Positions 24,048 to 34,798 of a DNA stretch of 64,000 bases are shown here, one piece after another. Made by a program: the position numbers and the translations under genes. The first letter of the stretch is position 1. Each line of letters starts with the position of its first letter. Source of the DNA: Leptolyngbya sp. PCC 6406 (GTDB lineage Bacteria; Cyanobacteriota; Cyanobacteriia; Phormidesmidales; Phormidesmidaceae); assembly GCF_000332095.2 (NCBI RefSeq), contig NZ_KI913949.1, forward strand, positions 2,420,502 through 2,484,501, written 5' to 3'. A model generated the notes under the pieces. That model was not told the origin of the DNA and ran no database searches. It worked only from the letters and a program-made list of their open reading frames with translations.

Positions 24048-24575
24048 CTATACATACATGAAGTAGTCGGTTACACCAGGAGCACACCCGAGTTGATGCA
24101 TCAAGGTTGTGACTTGACCGCGATGGTGGGTCTGATGATTGAACATGTGCGCCACTGCAATCCAGACGGGATGACTGCGGAGATGGCCCTGGGAATTTTG
24201 ATAGCTCATCGTTGCCGCAAGCAGATCGTCCGAGAGTTGCTCAGCCCAGTTTGAAATGACCTGGTCGGTGGCACGCCGCTCGGCATACAGCTCATCAAAC
24301 TCAGTACAGAGCTCTTGGCGCAATGACGAGAACTCCTGTACCAGGGCTGCCCCAGTCAACGACGATAGGCTAGGGATTGCCACCGCAAAACGGCCAAGCC
24401 AGATTCGGTCCGCAAGCAGGATGTGGTTCAGAGTCCCATGAATCGAACCAAAGAAAGCGCCCATATCCTTTTTGCGCTCGGCATCGGCCAACCCTGAGAG
24501 TTTGTCAAAGAGCCTTCGATTGAGCTCGATGTTGTACTTAGCGAATCCTCGAACCTGATCTTGATGTGCGCCCAT
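24048..24575 (-). CDS. DinB family protein
   Basis: A 175-residue four-helix-bundle protein of the DinB/YfiT kind. The metal-binding histidine pattern is complete: IHGTLNHILLADRIWL in the N-terminal half, and HMFNHQTHHRGQVTTLMHQLG near the C-terminus. Family members are often thiol-dependent transferases induced by stress, but the substrate here cannot be read. ATG 24575 is preceded by GGAGG-like sequence (TAGGAGGTCTC). Confidence 0.9.
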   Translation of the reverse strand: MGAHQDQVRGFAKYNIELNRRLFDKLSGLADAERKKDMGAFFGSIHGTLNHILLADRIWLGRFAVAIPSLSSLTGAALVQEFSSLRQELCTEFDELYAERRATDQVISNWAEQLSDDLLAATMSYQNSQGHLRSHPVWIAVAHMFNHQTHHRGQVTTLMHQLGCAPGVTDYFMYV

Positions 24576-24985
24576 GAGACCTCCTACGCAAGGAACCTAT
24601 CGAAAGGTATAGGTTGATGGCATTAATAGACCCATGATCTATATCTTTTGTTCAAGATTTTGGCTCTGCTGTGATCAAGACAAGAGCCCTGTGCCAGCAT
24701 AGCTATAGGGTTAGTTATTCAAACCTATTCCATCTCGAAAGCCATCCTGTGGCTCAATTAAGCCGGTCGTCTTAGGGATTTTTTCTCTGTATTGTGGCTG
24801 GCAATACTGGACAAGTCCTGAACTGTAACAGGCTAAACATGGGGACGTTTCAATGTTTCCCTTTGTCTTTTTAATTGCGGGAATGAACTCCGAAGCTGAG
24901 CCCCAGAGGGGATCGCTCTTGGAGACCAGTTAGACGATGGCTACCCCGGTCTTACATCAGATTTCAATAGATAAAGGGGGACCTT
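24576..24985. other. Intergenic region, nothing recognised
   Basis: Divergent space between dinB-like and pentapeptide genes. It must contain both promoters. No repeat, RNA or coding frame stood out. Confidence 0.5.
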
Positions 24986-25426
24986 ATGCAAATAATCAAA
25001 CGTATCCCATGGGTGGCATTGTCTGTGGCGATTCCACTGGCGATCGCGGTTCCGGGTCAAGCCGAAAATCCGTTGCATGTAGAGCAGTTGCTCACCACTG
25101 GAAGTTGTCCCCTGTGTGATTTGAGCGGGGCGGACCTGACCCAGGCCCACCTGATTGGGGCAGACCTACGATTTGCCGATCTCCAAGGAGCCAACCTGAC
25201 GGAAGCCAATCTAGAAGGAGCCGACTTGGAGGGAGCCAATTTGGCAGAGGCCAATCTGACCAGCGCCTTTTTGACCCATGCCAATTTCACTGACGCTAAT
25301 CTAGACGGGGCTAACCTGACCCAAGCCAGCCTCTACTTTGTGGAGGTAGCGGGGGCGTCGATGGAGAATATTGATTTAACCTCTGCGGAAGTGGTGGGCA
25401 CCCCCATCAGTATCGGCGGCAACTAG
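24986..25426 (+). CDS. Exported pentapeptide-repeat protein
   Basis: A 146-residue protein with a signal peptide (IIKRIPWVALSVAIPLAIAVPGQA) followed by about 17 pentapeptide repeats of A(D/N)LxX form, beginning CDLSGADLTQAHLIGADL. It should fold as a right-handed quadrilateral beta-helix in the periplasm or lumen. CPLCDLSG, with its two Cys, is a common first coil in cyanobacterial members. Its stop shares CTAG with the stop of the convergent ribokinase gene, a 4-bp overlap. Confidence 0.92.
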   Translation: MQIIKRIPWVALSVAIPLAIAVPGQAENPLHVEQLLTTGSCPLCDLSGADLTQAHLIGADLRFADLQGANLTEANLEGADLEGANLAEANLTSAFLTHANFTDANLDGANLTQASLYFVEVAGASMENIDLTSAEVVGTPISIGGN

Positions 25427-26355
25427 GGTTCCGTAGATCTCTGCGCGGCGAGGAATGCCTCTAGTTGCGATCGCAATGGCAACGAGGTCTGGGCTCCGGG
25501 TTGGGTGACCGCCAGCGCCGCTGCACCTGAGGCCCAGCGCACCGCCGCTGACAACGGCTGTCCCTCAGCCAGGGCCACCGCCAGCGCCCCATTAAAGGCA
25601 TCTCCAGCGGCGACGGTATCCACCGCCCTTACCGTAAAGGCAGGACAATGAAACATTTCAGCGCCCTGGGCACAGACTGTGCCTAGGGCGCTGAGGGTAA
25701 TGAGCACCGTCTCTACACCCCGCCCCCGCAGGGTCGCGGCTGCCGTTTGAGCCTGGGCCACCGTCTCTACCGGATGCCCCACCAGTTGGGCCGCTTCCAC
25801 CTGATTGGGCGTGAGGATGTTCACCAGGGAATACAGCTCGGGGGGAAAGGCGTCTGGGGCCGGGGCCGGGTCGAGGATGACCGCCACTTCGGCGGCACGG
25901 GCGGCGCGGGCCGCTGCCAGTACTGCCGCCAGAGGAATCTCTAGCTGCATCAGCAAAAACTGGGCCTGGGGCAATAGGGGCTGCAAGCGGGCGACATCGT
26001 GATGGTCCACCCGGCCATTGGCCCCTGGCACAATCACAATATGATTTTCGCCGGTATCGGCTACTGCGATCGCAGCGATGCCCGTAGCGGTTGAAGCATC
26101 GATATAGAGGCCATTTTCCTGCACCCCCGCCGCCGCCAAGCCTGCGCCCAGGGCGCGACCAAAGCTATCATCTCCGACCCGACCCACTAAATAGGTGGTG
26201 GCCCCCAACCGCGCCGCCGCAACGGCCTGGTTGGCTCCTTTACCCCCCGCTACGGTGGTGAATTCACTGCCCACCAAGGTCTCCCCTGGTTGGGGCAGGT
26301 GGTGCGATCGCACCACCAGATCCATATTTAGGCTGCCCAAAACAAGCAGAGTCAT
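25423..26355 (-). CDS. rbsK: Ribokinase (PfkB family)
   Basis: A 310-residue PfkB sugar kinase that phosphorylates ribose to ribose 5-phosphate. Seen are GSLNMDLVVR at the start, the first signature GGKGANQAVAAARLG (~residues 38-52), the Asn-Gln block ILTPNQVEA, and the second signature with catalytic Asp, DTVAAGDAFNGAL. Its ATG overlaps the stop of the upstream zinc-ribbon gene (ATGA), so the two are translationally coupled. A nucleoside transporter gene lies divergently ~450 bp away, which would fit nucleoside/ribose salvage. Confidence 0.92.
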   Translation of the reverse strand: MTLLVLGSLNMDLVVRSHHLPQPGETLVGSEFTTVAGGKGANQAVAAARLGATTYLVGRVGDDSFGRALGAGLAAAGVQENGLYIDASTATGIAAIAVADTGENHIVIVPGANGRVDHHDVARLQPLLPQAQFLLMQLEIPLAAVLAAARAARAAEVAVILDPAPAPDAFPPELYSLVNILTPNQVEAAQLVGHPVETVAQAQTAAATLRGRGVETVLITLSALGTVCAQGAEMFHCPAFTVRAVDTVAAGDAFNGALAVALAEGQPLSAAVRWASGAAALAVTQPGAQTSLPLRSQLEAFLAAQRSTEP

Positions 26356-26630
26356 ACATCCTCATCCTCATCCGCCTCGCCATGCTCATCACTGAGACCG
26401 GGGGTGGGCGGGCGATCGCTGTTCCAGGCCCACCACGGGGTCTGGCATTCGCCGCAGTGGTAAAACTCTTGCCACTTGCGGCGGTGATTGGGGGTATAGA
26501 CCGGGGTACGACGGTTGATCCACACTGCTTGGGCCTGGGCAGTGCTGGCTCCACAACGGGGACAGCAAAACTGGAGCGCGTGGGTAGCCGATTCTGCCCA
26601 GGCGGGAGGGACCGGAGAAAAGGCATCCAT
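26352..26630 (-). CDS. Small zinc-ribbon protein
   Basis: A 92-residue protein with two Cys pairs, FCCPRCGAS and FYHCGECQTPWWAWNSDRPP, forming a zinc ribbon, and an acidic tail (EHGEADEDEDV). Cyanobacterial genomes have such small proteins with unknown function. The start is placed at ATG 26630, where the conserved part begins; an earlier frame to 26657 exists. It overlaps rbsK by 4 bp and probably forms an operon with it. Confidence 0.72.
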   Translation of the reverse strand: MDAFSPVPPAWAESATHALQFCCPRCGASTAQAQAVWINRRTPVYTPNHRRKWQEFYHCGECQTPWWAWNSDRPPTPGLSDEHGEADEDEDV

Positions 26631-26806
26631 GGTGAAACCTAGCAAGGCTTTCCCCATTATGGGTTGGGCCGGGAAATGCCACTATCCTGCGTATCAAAGT
26701 TTGAAGGATAATACTGACTTTCCTGCCACATTCGGCGTCAGGGCGTTCTATTGGCCATATCTGCTTGTAAAATCGTGGCGACCCCTAGGGAAATGGATGG
26801 CGCTGA

Positions 26807-28219
26807 ATGCTCAACTTACTCTCACTGGTGGGCTTGGGAGGATTGTGTATGGTGGCCTGGTTAGGGTCGGAAGACCGTCGTCAGGTGCCGTGGAAAATTA
26901 TTTTGTGGGGCATCGGCCTCCAACTCGTTCTGGGGCTATTCATTTTTCGGTTTCCCATCACTCGCGAGGTGGTGGTTTGGTTGAGTACGCTGCTCAACGG
27001 CCTAATTGACGCTTCGGAGGCGGGGGCGAAGTTTTTGTTTGGCCCCATTCTGGTGCCAGATCTGGGCCAGCAGGTGGGGCCACAGGGGGCGGGCCGCTGG
27101 ATTGCCCGCGCCTTGACCCCGCCCTTTGTCCCCGTAGCGGGAGATCGGCTGGGGGAGAGCAACCTGAATTTGGGCTTTATCTTTGCCCTGCGATCGCTGC
27201 CCCAGGTGATCTTTTTCGCGGCTATTTTTGCTCTGCTCTACAACCTGAATCTGGTACAGCCCGTGGTGCGGGTATTTGCCAAGTTCTTTCGCTCCATCAT
27301 GAACATCAGCGGGGCTGAGTCCTTGGCGGGGGCAGCCAATATCTTTGTGGGCATTGAGTCAGCGGTGGCGATTAAGCCCTTTTTGCTGAAGATGACCCGT
27401 AGTGAGCTTTGTGCGGTTTTGGCCTCCTGCTTTGGCTCTATTGCCTCCACGGTCTTGGGCCTCTACGCCGGCTTTTTGCGAGGGACTTTTCCCGCGATCT
27501 CAGGTCACTTGATGTCAGCTTCGGTGCTGACCATTCCCGCCGCCTTTATCATGGCCAAGATTTTGGTGCCAGAGAAGGGGGTGCCAGAGACCCTTGGGGA
27601 AGTGCCAGACCTAGCCATGGCGGATGAAGAGCAGAAGGGGCCGATGGATGCCCTCATCCTCGGGGCACTGGACGGGGTGAAGCTGTCGGTGGGCATCTTC
27701 GCCTCCTTGGTGGCCATTCTAGGTATGGTGGCCCTGCTCGATCAGCTTTTCATCTTCCTGGCCAATTTGCAGGGCAGTGACTTTATCGTCTTCCGAGGTA
27801 TTGGCACTGTCTTTAGCGTCATTACCCTAGACAACCTCACTGGGATTCTATTTCTGCCCCTCACCTTCTTGACGGGAGTTTCTCTAGATTGGACCGAACT
27901 CTGGACCTCCTCGGTGCTGATCGGCCAGCGGCTATTGAAGACGGCGATTCCCCCCTACGTGGCTCTGGCCAATTTGTCAGCAGAAGGGGCAATCAGCGAT
28001 CGCGCTTTGGTGATCGTCAGCTATGTGCTCTGCGGCTTTGCCCACATTCCTTCGGTGGGCATCTTTGTGGGGGGTCTGGCGGGGCTGGTACCAGAGCGCC
28101 GTCGAGACATTAGCTCTGTGGGTTGGAAAGCCCTGTGGGCTGGTACCCTGGCCACCCTGATGACAGGGTGTATCGCTGGAGTCTACTTCTACGAAGGCAC
28201 CGCTGTTCTAGGCCGCTGA
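26807..28219 (+). CDS. nupC: NupC-type concentrative nucleoside transporter
   Basis: A 470-residue membrane protein of the CNT family, which imports nucleosides with H+ or Na+. Family blocks are FRFPITREVVVWLSTLLNGLIDAS, SLPQVIFFAAIFALLYNL, the core GAESLAGAANIFVGIESAVAIKPFL, and MTRSELCAVLASCFGSIASTVLGLYAGFL. About ten hydrophobic segments are visible. The inserted segment after FLFGP (residues ~85-125) is the usual CNT loop between early helices. Divergent from rbsK. Confidence 0.93.
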   Translation: MLNLLSLVGLGGLCMVAWLGSEDRRQVPWKIILWGIGLQLVLGLFIFRFPITREVVVWLSTLLNGLIDASEAGAKFLFGPILVPDLGQQVGPQGAGRWIARALTPPFVPVAGDRLGESNLNLGFIFALRSLPQVIFFAAIFALLYNLNLVQPVVRVFAKFFRSIMNISGAESLAGAANIFVGIESAVAIKPFLLKMTRSELCAVLASCFGSIASTVLGLYAGFLRGTFPAISGHLMSASVLTIPAAFIMAKILVPEKGVPETLGEVPDLAMADEEQKGPMDALILGALDGVKLSVGIFASLVAILGMVALLDQLFIFLANLQGSDFIVFRGIGTVFSVITLDNLTGILFLPLTFLTGVSLDWTELWTSSVLIGQRLLKTAIPPYVALANLSAEGAISDRALVIVSYVLCGFAHIPSVGIFVGGLAGLVPERRRDISSVGWKALWAGTLATLMTGCIAGVYFYEGTAVLGR

Positions 28220-28283
28220 GGGGGAGGGCAGTTCAACTCCCTAATAGATGAGGTACAGCTCAACTTGATGGCAATTCGGGGAA

Positions 28284-28303
28284 CAAGGGGCTTAAGCCCC
28301 TTG
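28284..28303. terminator. Perfect palindrome after nupC
   Basis: CAAGGGGCTTAAGCCCCTTG, a 20-bp palindrome between the convergent nupC and kinase genes. It has no long T run; it may terminate either gene or be a dispersed repeat. Confidence 0.5.
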
Positions 28304-28353
28304 CCTGTACTTAACCCGAGTGAGAACCGCTATAGATTCAAAAGTTTTGCAAG

Positions 28354-29475
28354 TCAACTCGCCACGTCACGGAGCGTAAAATAAAAATCTGTTCCCACGC
28401 CTAGTTGAGAGTCTGCCCAAATTTGACCTCCATGGTTTTCGACAATCTTTTTGCAGGTTGCCAAACCAATTCCTGTGCCAGGGTAGCTGCGAGCTGACTC
28501 CGTTCTTAGGAAAATCTCAAACACCTGCTTTAGATTCTGGGAATCAATGCCGATACCATTATCATGAACGCCAAACAACCAATATTTACCCTCCTTAACA
28601 ACGGTAATATTGACCTGTGGCGTCACCTCAGGCTTTACAAACTTGATCGCATTACTAATCAAATTTTGCACGAGCTGAATCAGTTGGGTTTCGTACCCCA
28701 TCAGGGTAGGTAAGGAATCATGGGTTAGGGTAACATTCTGATCTGCGATCGCAATCTCCAAATTCTCCATCACTTGCTTCAGAACAAGATTAAAGTCCAC
28801 CACCTGAAGCTCCCGATCCGCCTTGCCAACCTTCGAGTAACTCAGCAGATCCTGAATCAGCATCTGCATGCGACCACCCGCATCATGGATGCGATTCAGG
28901 TAATCCACCGCCACATCATCCAGATGCTCCTGATACTTCAGATGAATAATCTTGGCAAACCCTGTAATACTCTGCAATGGCTGCTGTAAGTCATGGGAAA
29001 CCACATGGGCAAACTGCTCCAACTCTTGGTTAGAACGTGCCAGTTCCTGATTGTGCTGGACAAGTTGCTGCTGTAATCGCTGAATGCAAAGCTGATGCTC
29101 TATCCGTGCCAAGACCTCCATTTCCTGAAACGGCTTAGTGACATAATCTACCCCCCCCGCCGAAAAAGCCTGCACCTTATCCAAAGCATCATCCAAAGCA
29201 CTGATAAAAATTACAGGAACATCCCGAGTTCTAGCGTCAGATTTTAGGATTTGGCAGACCCTATAGCCATCCATCTCAGGCATTTTAATATCGAGCAAAA
29301 TTAAATTAGGTAAATCTGCCTGTACAGAAGCCAAGGCCCGCTTGCCATTCAATGCCTTTCGCACCTCAAATCCGTGGTTGCTCAACATTGCAGACAAAAC
29401 CCGCAAATTGTCTGGTGTGTCATCCACCAGCAAAATGTCACCTTTTACCCCATTAGTCATCGAGTTATTCATCAT
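28354..29475 (-). CDS. Response regulator-histidine kinase hybrid (REC-HisKA-HATPase)
   Basis: A 373-residue cytoplasmic signalling protein. The N-terminal receiver has phospho-acceptor Asp62 (LILLDIKMPEMDG) and Lys114 (VTKPF). A coiled coil (~125-155) leads to HisKA with His161 (VVSHDLQQPLQSITGF, the phytochrome-kinase wording) and an HATPase with N-box NLISNAIKF, G1 DNGIGI and G2 GTGIGL. REC-first kinases are usually driven by an upstream kinase. It is last in a four-gene minus-strand operon, 42 bp after the previous gene, and is the only one without the shared C-terminal module. Confidence 0.92.
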   Translation of the reverse strand: MMNNSMTNGVKGDILLVDDTPDNLRVLSAMLSNHGFEVRKALNGKRALASVQADLPNLILLDIKMPEMDGYRVCQILKSDARTRDVPVIFISALDDALDKVQAFSAGGVDYVTKPFQEMEVLARIEHQLCIQRLQQQLVQHNQELARSNQELEQFAHVVSHDLQQPLQSITGFAKIIHLKYQEHLDDVAVDYLNRIHDAGGRMQMLIQDLLSYSKVGKADRELQVVDFNLVLKQVMENLEIAIADQNVTLTHDSLPTLMGYETQLIQLVQNLISNAIKFVKPEVTPQVNITVVKEGKYWLFGVHDNGIGIDSQNLKQVFEIFLRTESARSYPGTGIGLATCKKIVENHGGQIWADSQLGVGTDFYFTLRDVAS

Positions 29476-29517
29476 GTTTTGCAGCTAAGAATTGCCATGA
29501 TTACAAACCTCCACCGC

Positions 29518-31368
29518 TTATTCTTCCACCTGCTGAATGAGAACAATTACTTGATCAAACTTAAAATCCTTCGCCCAGGCAATCAAACTGATGGCCAAAG
29601 GGGCAAACTTTGTCGAGATCTGACTCGCCAAATCAATAATTTCTTGATCATAACCCCTGATCGCCGCCTGTTTCAGTGCCGTTCTCCAGGCTAGTGGCAT
29701 CTGAGCCAAAGCAACCGTCAGAGACTGATCCAAAGTCTCCTCCCCTGAAGGCAATTCATCACTCAACAATAACCAATCCAGATCCCATTGCAGATTCTCC
29801 GTAGAGCCCTCAGGCACCCCAGCCTTAGCAATCTCCAGTAGATTGTTAATCAACCCTAAGAGCCGGTTTCCATTGCGGTGCAGCACCATCAACTGCTCTT
29901 GATGCTCTGGTGACAACGCCAGACTCGTCTCAAATCCCTGGGCGACCCCAAGAATAGCATTCAGCGGCGTTCTTAATTCATGGCTCATAGCCGCCAGAAA
30001 CTCACCCTTAGCCTGATTAGCAGATTCCGCTAGCGTTTTCGCCTCATAAAGATCAGCGGTTCGTTCAGCAACCCGATCCTCTAATTCCAGAAAGACCCTA
30101 TTAAGTTGAATCGCCATCTGGTTAAAAGATTCTGATAAATCCTCAAACTCCCGAATACCCTGAATATCAATGCTTGAATCTAGTTCACCTTGAGCAATCT
30201 CCTGACTGATCTGAACTAAACATTGAATTTGGTGAGAAATCCAGCGTGATGTAATCAGCCCTAAAAAAATAGCCGATGTTAACGACAGTAAACACAGCAG
30301 AATCGTCATGCGAGTGTTTGCATTAATTTGTTCCATAAAGTCAGACTCTGGAACCACCACGACAACTAACCAGTCTAAGCCATAGTTATCTTGCCAAGGC
30401 GTAATCTGTACGAATTGCTGTTGTCCAGCTACAGAAAAGCTCAGTTGCTGAGTCGTTTGAATTTGGGTTAAATCCGTAAATTTACGGGTAATATAATCAG
30501 CAGTCTCCTGAATCAAGGGATTTCGACTTTTGCTAGGATACATGCGTTCAATATTATTGTCTGCATCTAGCTCAAAAGGTAATTCAACATCCGAACTAGC
30601 CACGAGCAATCCATTGCGTTCAAGAATAAAAATTTCTCCCGTAGGACTCAAGTCTAGAGCTTGAAGAAAATCTCTGAGATTTGATAAAATTAAGTCAACA
30701 CCAATTACTCCCCATAGTTGTCCTTGTTCATTATAAATAGGATAGCTAGCAGAAATTGAAAGTACCTCTGGCTTATCAGACCACTGGTAGATATTACTCC
30801 AGATGGGTTGTTGGGCCTCAACGGCATCGGCATACCACTCCTCTTTAATCACCGACACATCATTCATAATGATTTCCCTCAGCCCAGCCCGATCGCCCGC
30901 ATCATTAGGTTCATAAATTGACATTTGATCGAGATCAGGCTGACGAGTTTCATTAATAACCAGTTCATTCTCTTCTAAACGCTCAACCCCAATAAACTCA
31001 CCTTGGGGATTAGCAAAATTAATATAATCCACACCAAAAATCTGCATTTCCCGATGGAAAGTACGTCCTAAACTATCAAAATCTTGCAAATCCAGAATCC
31101 CAATTTGAATGGCATCCATATTAAGTTGATTGATTTGATGGGGGATCAGCAGTTGATCTTCTAAGTGATGAGTCACTTGATCACTGGTTTTACTACGAAG
31201 CTGGGTTGCTAAATCATGGACAGCTTTATGGCCATTACGCAGGGAAATCCAGCCTGTTATACCTACAGCAGCTAGAACTTGCAAGACAAACGGAACCACT
31301 AAAATCAGGCGTAGAGGTATCCCACGAAAGACTTGATAAATGAGTGGCCGGGATACAGGTAAACGCAT
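29518..31368 (-). CDS. dCache-HAMP-HisKA membrane sensor lacking an ATPase domain
   Basis: A 616-residue membrane protein. TM1 is at ~20-42, then a dCache-like extracytoplasmic sensor (~45-345, with WSNIYQWSDKPEVLSISASYPIY and WGVIGVDLIL), TM2 (~354-374), HAMP (~375-428), a coiled coil and HisKA with His463 ([18 protein letters not shown]). Where an HATPase should follow there are only ~40 residues, then a 60-residue helical module (MPLAWRTALKQAAIRGYDQEI ... FKFDQVIVLI) shared with the two upstream kinases. It cannot bind ATP by itself, so it must be phosphorylated in trans or act as a scaffold. One base separates it from the upstream gene. Confidence 0.9.
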   Translation of the reverse strand: MRLPVSRPLIYQVFRGIPLRLILVVPFVLQVLAAVGITGWISLRNGHKAVHDLATQLRSKTSDQVTHHLEDQLLIPHQINQLNMDAIQIGILDLQDFDSLGRTFHREMQIFGVDYINFANPQGEFIGVERLEENELVINETRQPDLDQMSIYEPNDAGDRAGLREIIMNDVSVIKEEWYADAVEAQQPIWSNIYQWSDKPEVLSISASYPIYNEQGQLWGVIGVDLILSNLRDFLQALDLSPTGEIFILERNGLLVASSDVELPFELDADNNIERMYPSKSRNPLIQETADYITRKFTDLTQIQTTQQLSFSVAGQQQFVQITPWQDNYGLDWLVVVVVPESDFMEQINANTRMTILLCLLSLTSAIFLGLITSRWISHQIQCLVQISQEIAQGELDSSIDIQGIREFEDLSESFNQMAIQLNRVFLELEDRVAERTADLYEAKTLAESANQAKGEFLAAMSHELRTPLNAILGVAQGFETSLALSPEHQEQLMVLHRNGNRLLGLINNLLEIAKAGVPEGSTENLQWDLDWLLLSDELPSGEETLDQSLTVALAQMPLAWRTALKQAAIRGYDQEIIDLASQISTKFAPLAISLIAWAKDFKFDQVIVLIQQVEE

Positions 31369-31369
31369 A

Positions 31370-34300
31370 TCACCGAGAACCGCTATATAGAAAGGTTTCG
31401 GTCAGATGAATAATATCATCAAACCGAAAATGGTCAGTCCAAGCCGTTAAAGCTTGAGCTAGGGGAGTACAATCTGGGGGGATTTTCTCAATCAGTAGGG
31501 CGATCTGGCGATCCGATCCCCTCACCGCTAGATGATGAAGTTGTCGAACCCAGTCCCTGGGCATTTGAGCAAGGTGAATCCTAAAATCCAGGGAATCTGA
31601 TGGAATCAGGGAACCCTGAGCGGAGACTTGTCCCGGATAGGAAGCCTCTGTGTAGAGGTAAACCACGCCGAGATGTTGTGCCAATTTCAGCAGCAGTACA
31701 TTTTCCTGAATCGGCTTACGTAAAAAGTCATCACAGCCAATCGCCGTCGCATTGAGTTTGGTCTCCTCAAAAACACTGGCCGACAAAGCGATAATTTTTG
31801 TCATAACCCCAGAGTCTTCGTTAGAAGATAATGCCGCCGCAGTTGGCAGTTCGGAGTGAGGCGGGCTAGATTGCTCCAGAGCTCGAATTACTTGAGTTGC
31901 TTCAATACCATCCATAACTGGCATGCGGATATCCATCAGGATGAGGTGAGGATGCCACTGCCGCCATATATGGATGCCCTCTTTCCCGTTTCTCGCTTCA
32001 CGCACTTCAAATCCTAGAGGGACTAATAAGCTGACTAACACTTGACTGTTTTCCCACTGGTCTTCAACAATCAGAAGACGATAGGTGGGCTGATTGGGGG
32101 CTAGAGAGATCACTACTTGCGGCCCGTTGCCTAGGGCTAAATCCGTGGTGGAGGCTACCGTTGCCTGGATATCAAATGAGAAGTGGCTGCCCCGATCAAC
32201 CGCGCTATTAACCTGAATCTCTCCCCCCATGAGATGAACAAACTTACGGCTGATTGCCAACCCTAAGCCAGTCCCTTCATTAGCCCTCTGTCCAGCCCGA
32301 GCTTGGGCAAAGGACTGAAATAGAGAGTTGAGTTCCTCTGGAGCAATACCAGAACCAGTATCTTTAACCTCAAAGGTAATCGGGAGCACAAGCAATCCCC
32401 CATCCTCTCCTCGTTGCTGATCAGCCTCGGGAGAAATACTAACCCGCAACGAGACCTGCCCCACATCCGTAAATTTAATGGCATTGTCGAGAAGATTAAG
32501 CAGCACTTGACGTAATTTCCCGGCATCGGTGATGATATATTGAGGAACTGTCGGAGCACAGTCAAAGATCAACTGAAGCTGCTTAGCTTGCGCTTTAATA
32601 TAGAGCATGGTCTCTAGCTCATCCAGAAGATTGTAGAGATCAAAGCTAGAGGAATTAAGGCAGACTTTGCCTGCCTCAATCTTAGACATTTCCAAGACAT
32701 CATTAATTAATTCCAGTAAATTCTGACCGCTGCGGTTAATAATCGCTAGATGATTTTGACTTTCTAGGCTTAGACTCTGATCATGACCCATGACCTGAGT
32801 AAACCCAAGGATTGCATTGAGAGGTGTTCGTAACTCATGGCTCATGTGAGCCAGAAATTCACTCTTGGCTCGGTTAGCAGCCTCCGCAGCATCCTTCGCC
32901 TTTGCCAAAGCGAGAGACTGTTCCTGGGTTTGAGCTAAAAGCTGAGCGAGTATAATCTGAGCCTGCTGGCGCTCTTGGTATAAAGACAGGGCAGAAACCG
33001 CTGCCCAAAGTAGACTAATTTCTAACTCATCCCAGTCCTTAAGAGTTTCGCAATTGTCAAAACTAATACATCCAAAAAATTCTCCTCTGACCATTATTGG
33101 AAAAATCAAAATGGCTAAAATCCCCTGGGATTCTAATATCAATCGTTCTGACTCTGGCAGATCACTGGCCATCTCATAAACGCTTTTCCCCTGGGCTAGG
33201 GGCATCGTCCAGCGTGGAACTAAGTCTTGACAAGAGAAATCATACTGGGCGAAATTGCCAGTCCTAGGTGAAATTCCTGGGGCACACCACTCTACGCGCT
33301 GACTCCCTAGCAGAGTGCCCGCATCATCTCGATAATTTTCAAACAAATAAACTCTAGAAGCCCCAGAAGCTAGCCCCAATTGTTTCAGAATTTCATCATA
33401 CTGAACTTGTGTACTTTGGGAAGATAGTAACAATTGCTGGATTTTAACTAGCATTGCTAGATATCGCTCTCGTTTTGCCAAAGAAGATTCTGACTTCCTA
33501 ACATGGGTTATATCTGTACTGATTCCGAGAACCAATCTTGATTTACCTTCTACATCTTGAATAGGCTTTTTGATTGTTTGAAAATAACGTATCTCACCAG
33601 AAGTGGAGGTAACTATCTCCTCAAACAGACTGGAAATACCAGTGCTGATTACCTTGCGATCGTCTCGTAAGAAACGTTCGACTTCAGCCAGATTTGGATT
33701 AAAGTCCGCATCGGTTTTGCCAATTAAATTTTCTACAGTGGTGCCATAGATATCGGCAACTGCTTGATTAGCTAGAACAAATTGCCCTTGCCAGTCTTTT
33801 GCAAAGATTAAATTAGGAGGACTGTCAATGATGTTCCGTAAAAACTCCTGCTGCCTTTTCAAGGCTGCTTCAGTATATTTGCGACTGGTGACATCCCTTT
33901 GGATTCCAAAATGGCCTGTAATTCTACCTTGATCATCATAAAGACAGATGTAATCACCTTCTATCCAGATGGGAGTACCATCTAGCTTTCGCTCCTGGGT
34001 TTCAATGTGCAAATGGCCCTGATCGAAAAAACGCTTCCATATTTGCCGACCATTGGCTAAATCATGGGCGAATAGATCATTAGGTGTTAGGCCGATAAAA
34101 CCTTCCAAACTAGCCCCATACTGTTGGAGCATTGAATCGTTAACTTTCGTTATATGCTGATGCTCAAATACATAGTCTAATAGGGCATCCTGATCGATAG
34201 CACCCTCCCAAGCAATGGGCTGATCTATCATCATAAAGAAAAAACCATCTAGGGACTGAGAAAAGAATAGTTCTAGTTGCTGCTCTGCTTTTTGGAGATC

Positions 34301-34798
34301 TTTCATGACCGCTTTATAGTGGCCAATTTCCTGTTTTATAATCAGATTTTCTTGCTCTATCTGTTGATATGTAGAATTATTCTCAACGGGCTCATGAAAC
34401 TGATTGAGCTTCCAACTTAGTTTGGCTAAGCACTGGGATGCGGTCAGAACAGCAATCGGTTGCTCGTAATTATTTAGAATAAGTAGAGTTGTGATGTGGT
34501 AACGATTAAATAGAGGGATTAAGGCTTCTATATTAGTGAAGTCACTTTCGTGTAATACTAATTCAGGGTAGGTGAGAACTGTTGATAGATCCAGGGTTCT
34601 GAGATCCTGTTCAGAGGTTAGTAATCCCACTACGGTGTGACTATTTAGGCACCCTATGAATTGACCATTCTGGGGTTCAACAATGAGAATATAATCTTGC
34701 TTGACTTGGTATAAATAAGCAATTGCGTCTGTTAATTTTGCATCTACTGGGAGCGTATAAAATTGACTTTGAATGCCATCAAAAAGTGAATTTTTCAT
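31370..34798 (-). CDS. Large hybrid sensor kinase (CBS-PAS-PAS-GAF-HisKA-HATPase-REC)
   Basis: A 1142-residue cytoplasmic kinase. A CBS pair spans ~1-130, PAS ~180-310, PAS ~318-435 ([22 protein letters not shown]), GAF ~450-610 (FGCISFDNC), HisKA with His654 ([16 protein letters not shown]), HATPase with Asn772 ([10 protein letters not shown]) and GTGLGLAI, a receiver ~905-1045 with Asp956 ([13 protein letters not shown]) and Lys1028 (RKP), and a C-terminal helical module ([21 protein letters not shown]...FRFDDII). The CBS pair suggests sensing of a nucleotide. It overlaps the upstream gene by 4 bp (ATGA) and lies 1 bp from the next, so translation is coupled. Confidence 0.92.
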   Translation of the reverse strand: MKNSLFDGIQSQFYTLPVDAKLTDAIAYLYQVKQDYILIVEPQNGQFIGCLNSHTVVGLLTSEQDLRTLDLSTVLTYPELVLHESDFTNIEALIPLFNRYHITTLLILNNYEQPIAVLTASQCLAKLSWKLNQFHEPVENNSTYQQIEQENLIIKQEIGHYKAVMKDLQKAEQQLELFFSQSLDGFFFMMIDQPIAWEGAIDQDALLDYVFEHQHITKVNDSMLQQYGASLEGFIGLTPNDLFAHDLANGRQIWKRFFDQGHLHIETQERKLDGTPIWIEGDYICLYDDQGRITGHFGIQRDVTSRKYTEAALKRQQEFLRNIIDSPPNLIFAKDWQGQFVLANQAVADIYGTTVENLIGKTDADFNPNLAEVERFLRDDRKVISTGISSLFEEIVTSTSGEIRYFQTIKKPIQDVEGKSRLVLGISTDITHVRKSESSLAKRERYLAMLVKIQQLLLSSQSTQVQYDEILKQLGLASGASRVYLFENYRDDAGTLLGSQRVEWCAPGISPRTGNFAQYDFSCQDLVPRWTMPLAQGKSVYEMASDLPESERLILESQGILAILIFPIMVRGEFFGCISFDNCETLKDWDELEISLLWAAVSALSLYQERQQAQIILAQLLAQTQEQSLALAKAKDAAEAANRAKSEFLAHMSHELRTPLNAILGFTQVMGHDQSLSLESQNHLAIINRSGQNLLELINDVLEMSKIEAGKVCLNSSSFDLYNLLDELETMLYIKAQAKQLQLIFDCAPTVPQYIITDAGKLRQVLLNLLDNAIKFTDVGQVSLRVSISPEADQQRGEDGGLLVLPITFEVKDTGSGIAPEELNSLFQSFAQARAGQRANEGTGLGLAISRKFVHLMGGEIQVNSAVDRGSHFSFDIQATVASTTDLALGNGPQVVISLAPNQPTYRLLIVEDQWENSQVLVSLLVPLGFEVREARNGKEGIHIWRQWHPHLILMDIRMPVMDGIEATQVIRALEQSSPPHSELPTAAALSSNEDSGVMTKIIALSASVFEETKLNATAIGCDDFLRKPIQENVLLLKLAQHLGVVYLYTEASYPGQVSAQGSLIPSDSLDFRIHLAQMPRDWVRQLHHLAVRGSDRQIALLIEKIPPDCTPLAQALTAWTDHFRFDDIIHLTETFLYSGSR

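Noticed and set aside
26515..27009. 164-codon plus-strand frame upstream of nupC
   Set aside because: It overlaps the zinc-ribbon gene antisense and nupC in another frame; both of those have family motifs.
32263..32565. 100-codon minus-strand frame inside the hybrid kinase
   Set aside because: It is an out-of-frame shadow of the HATPase region.
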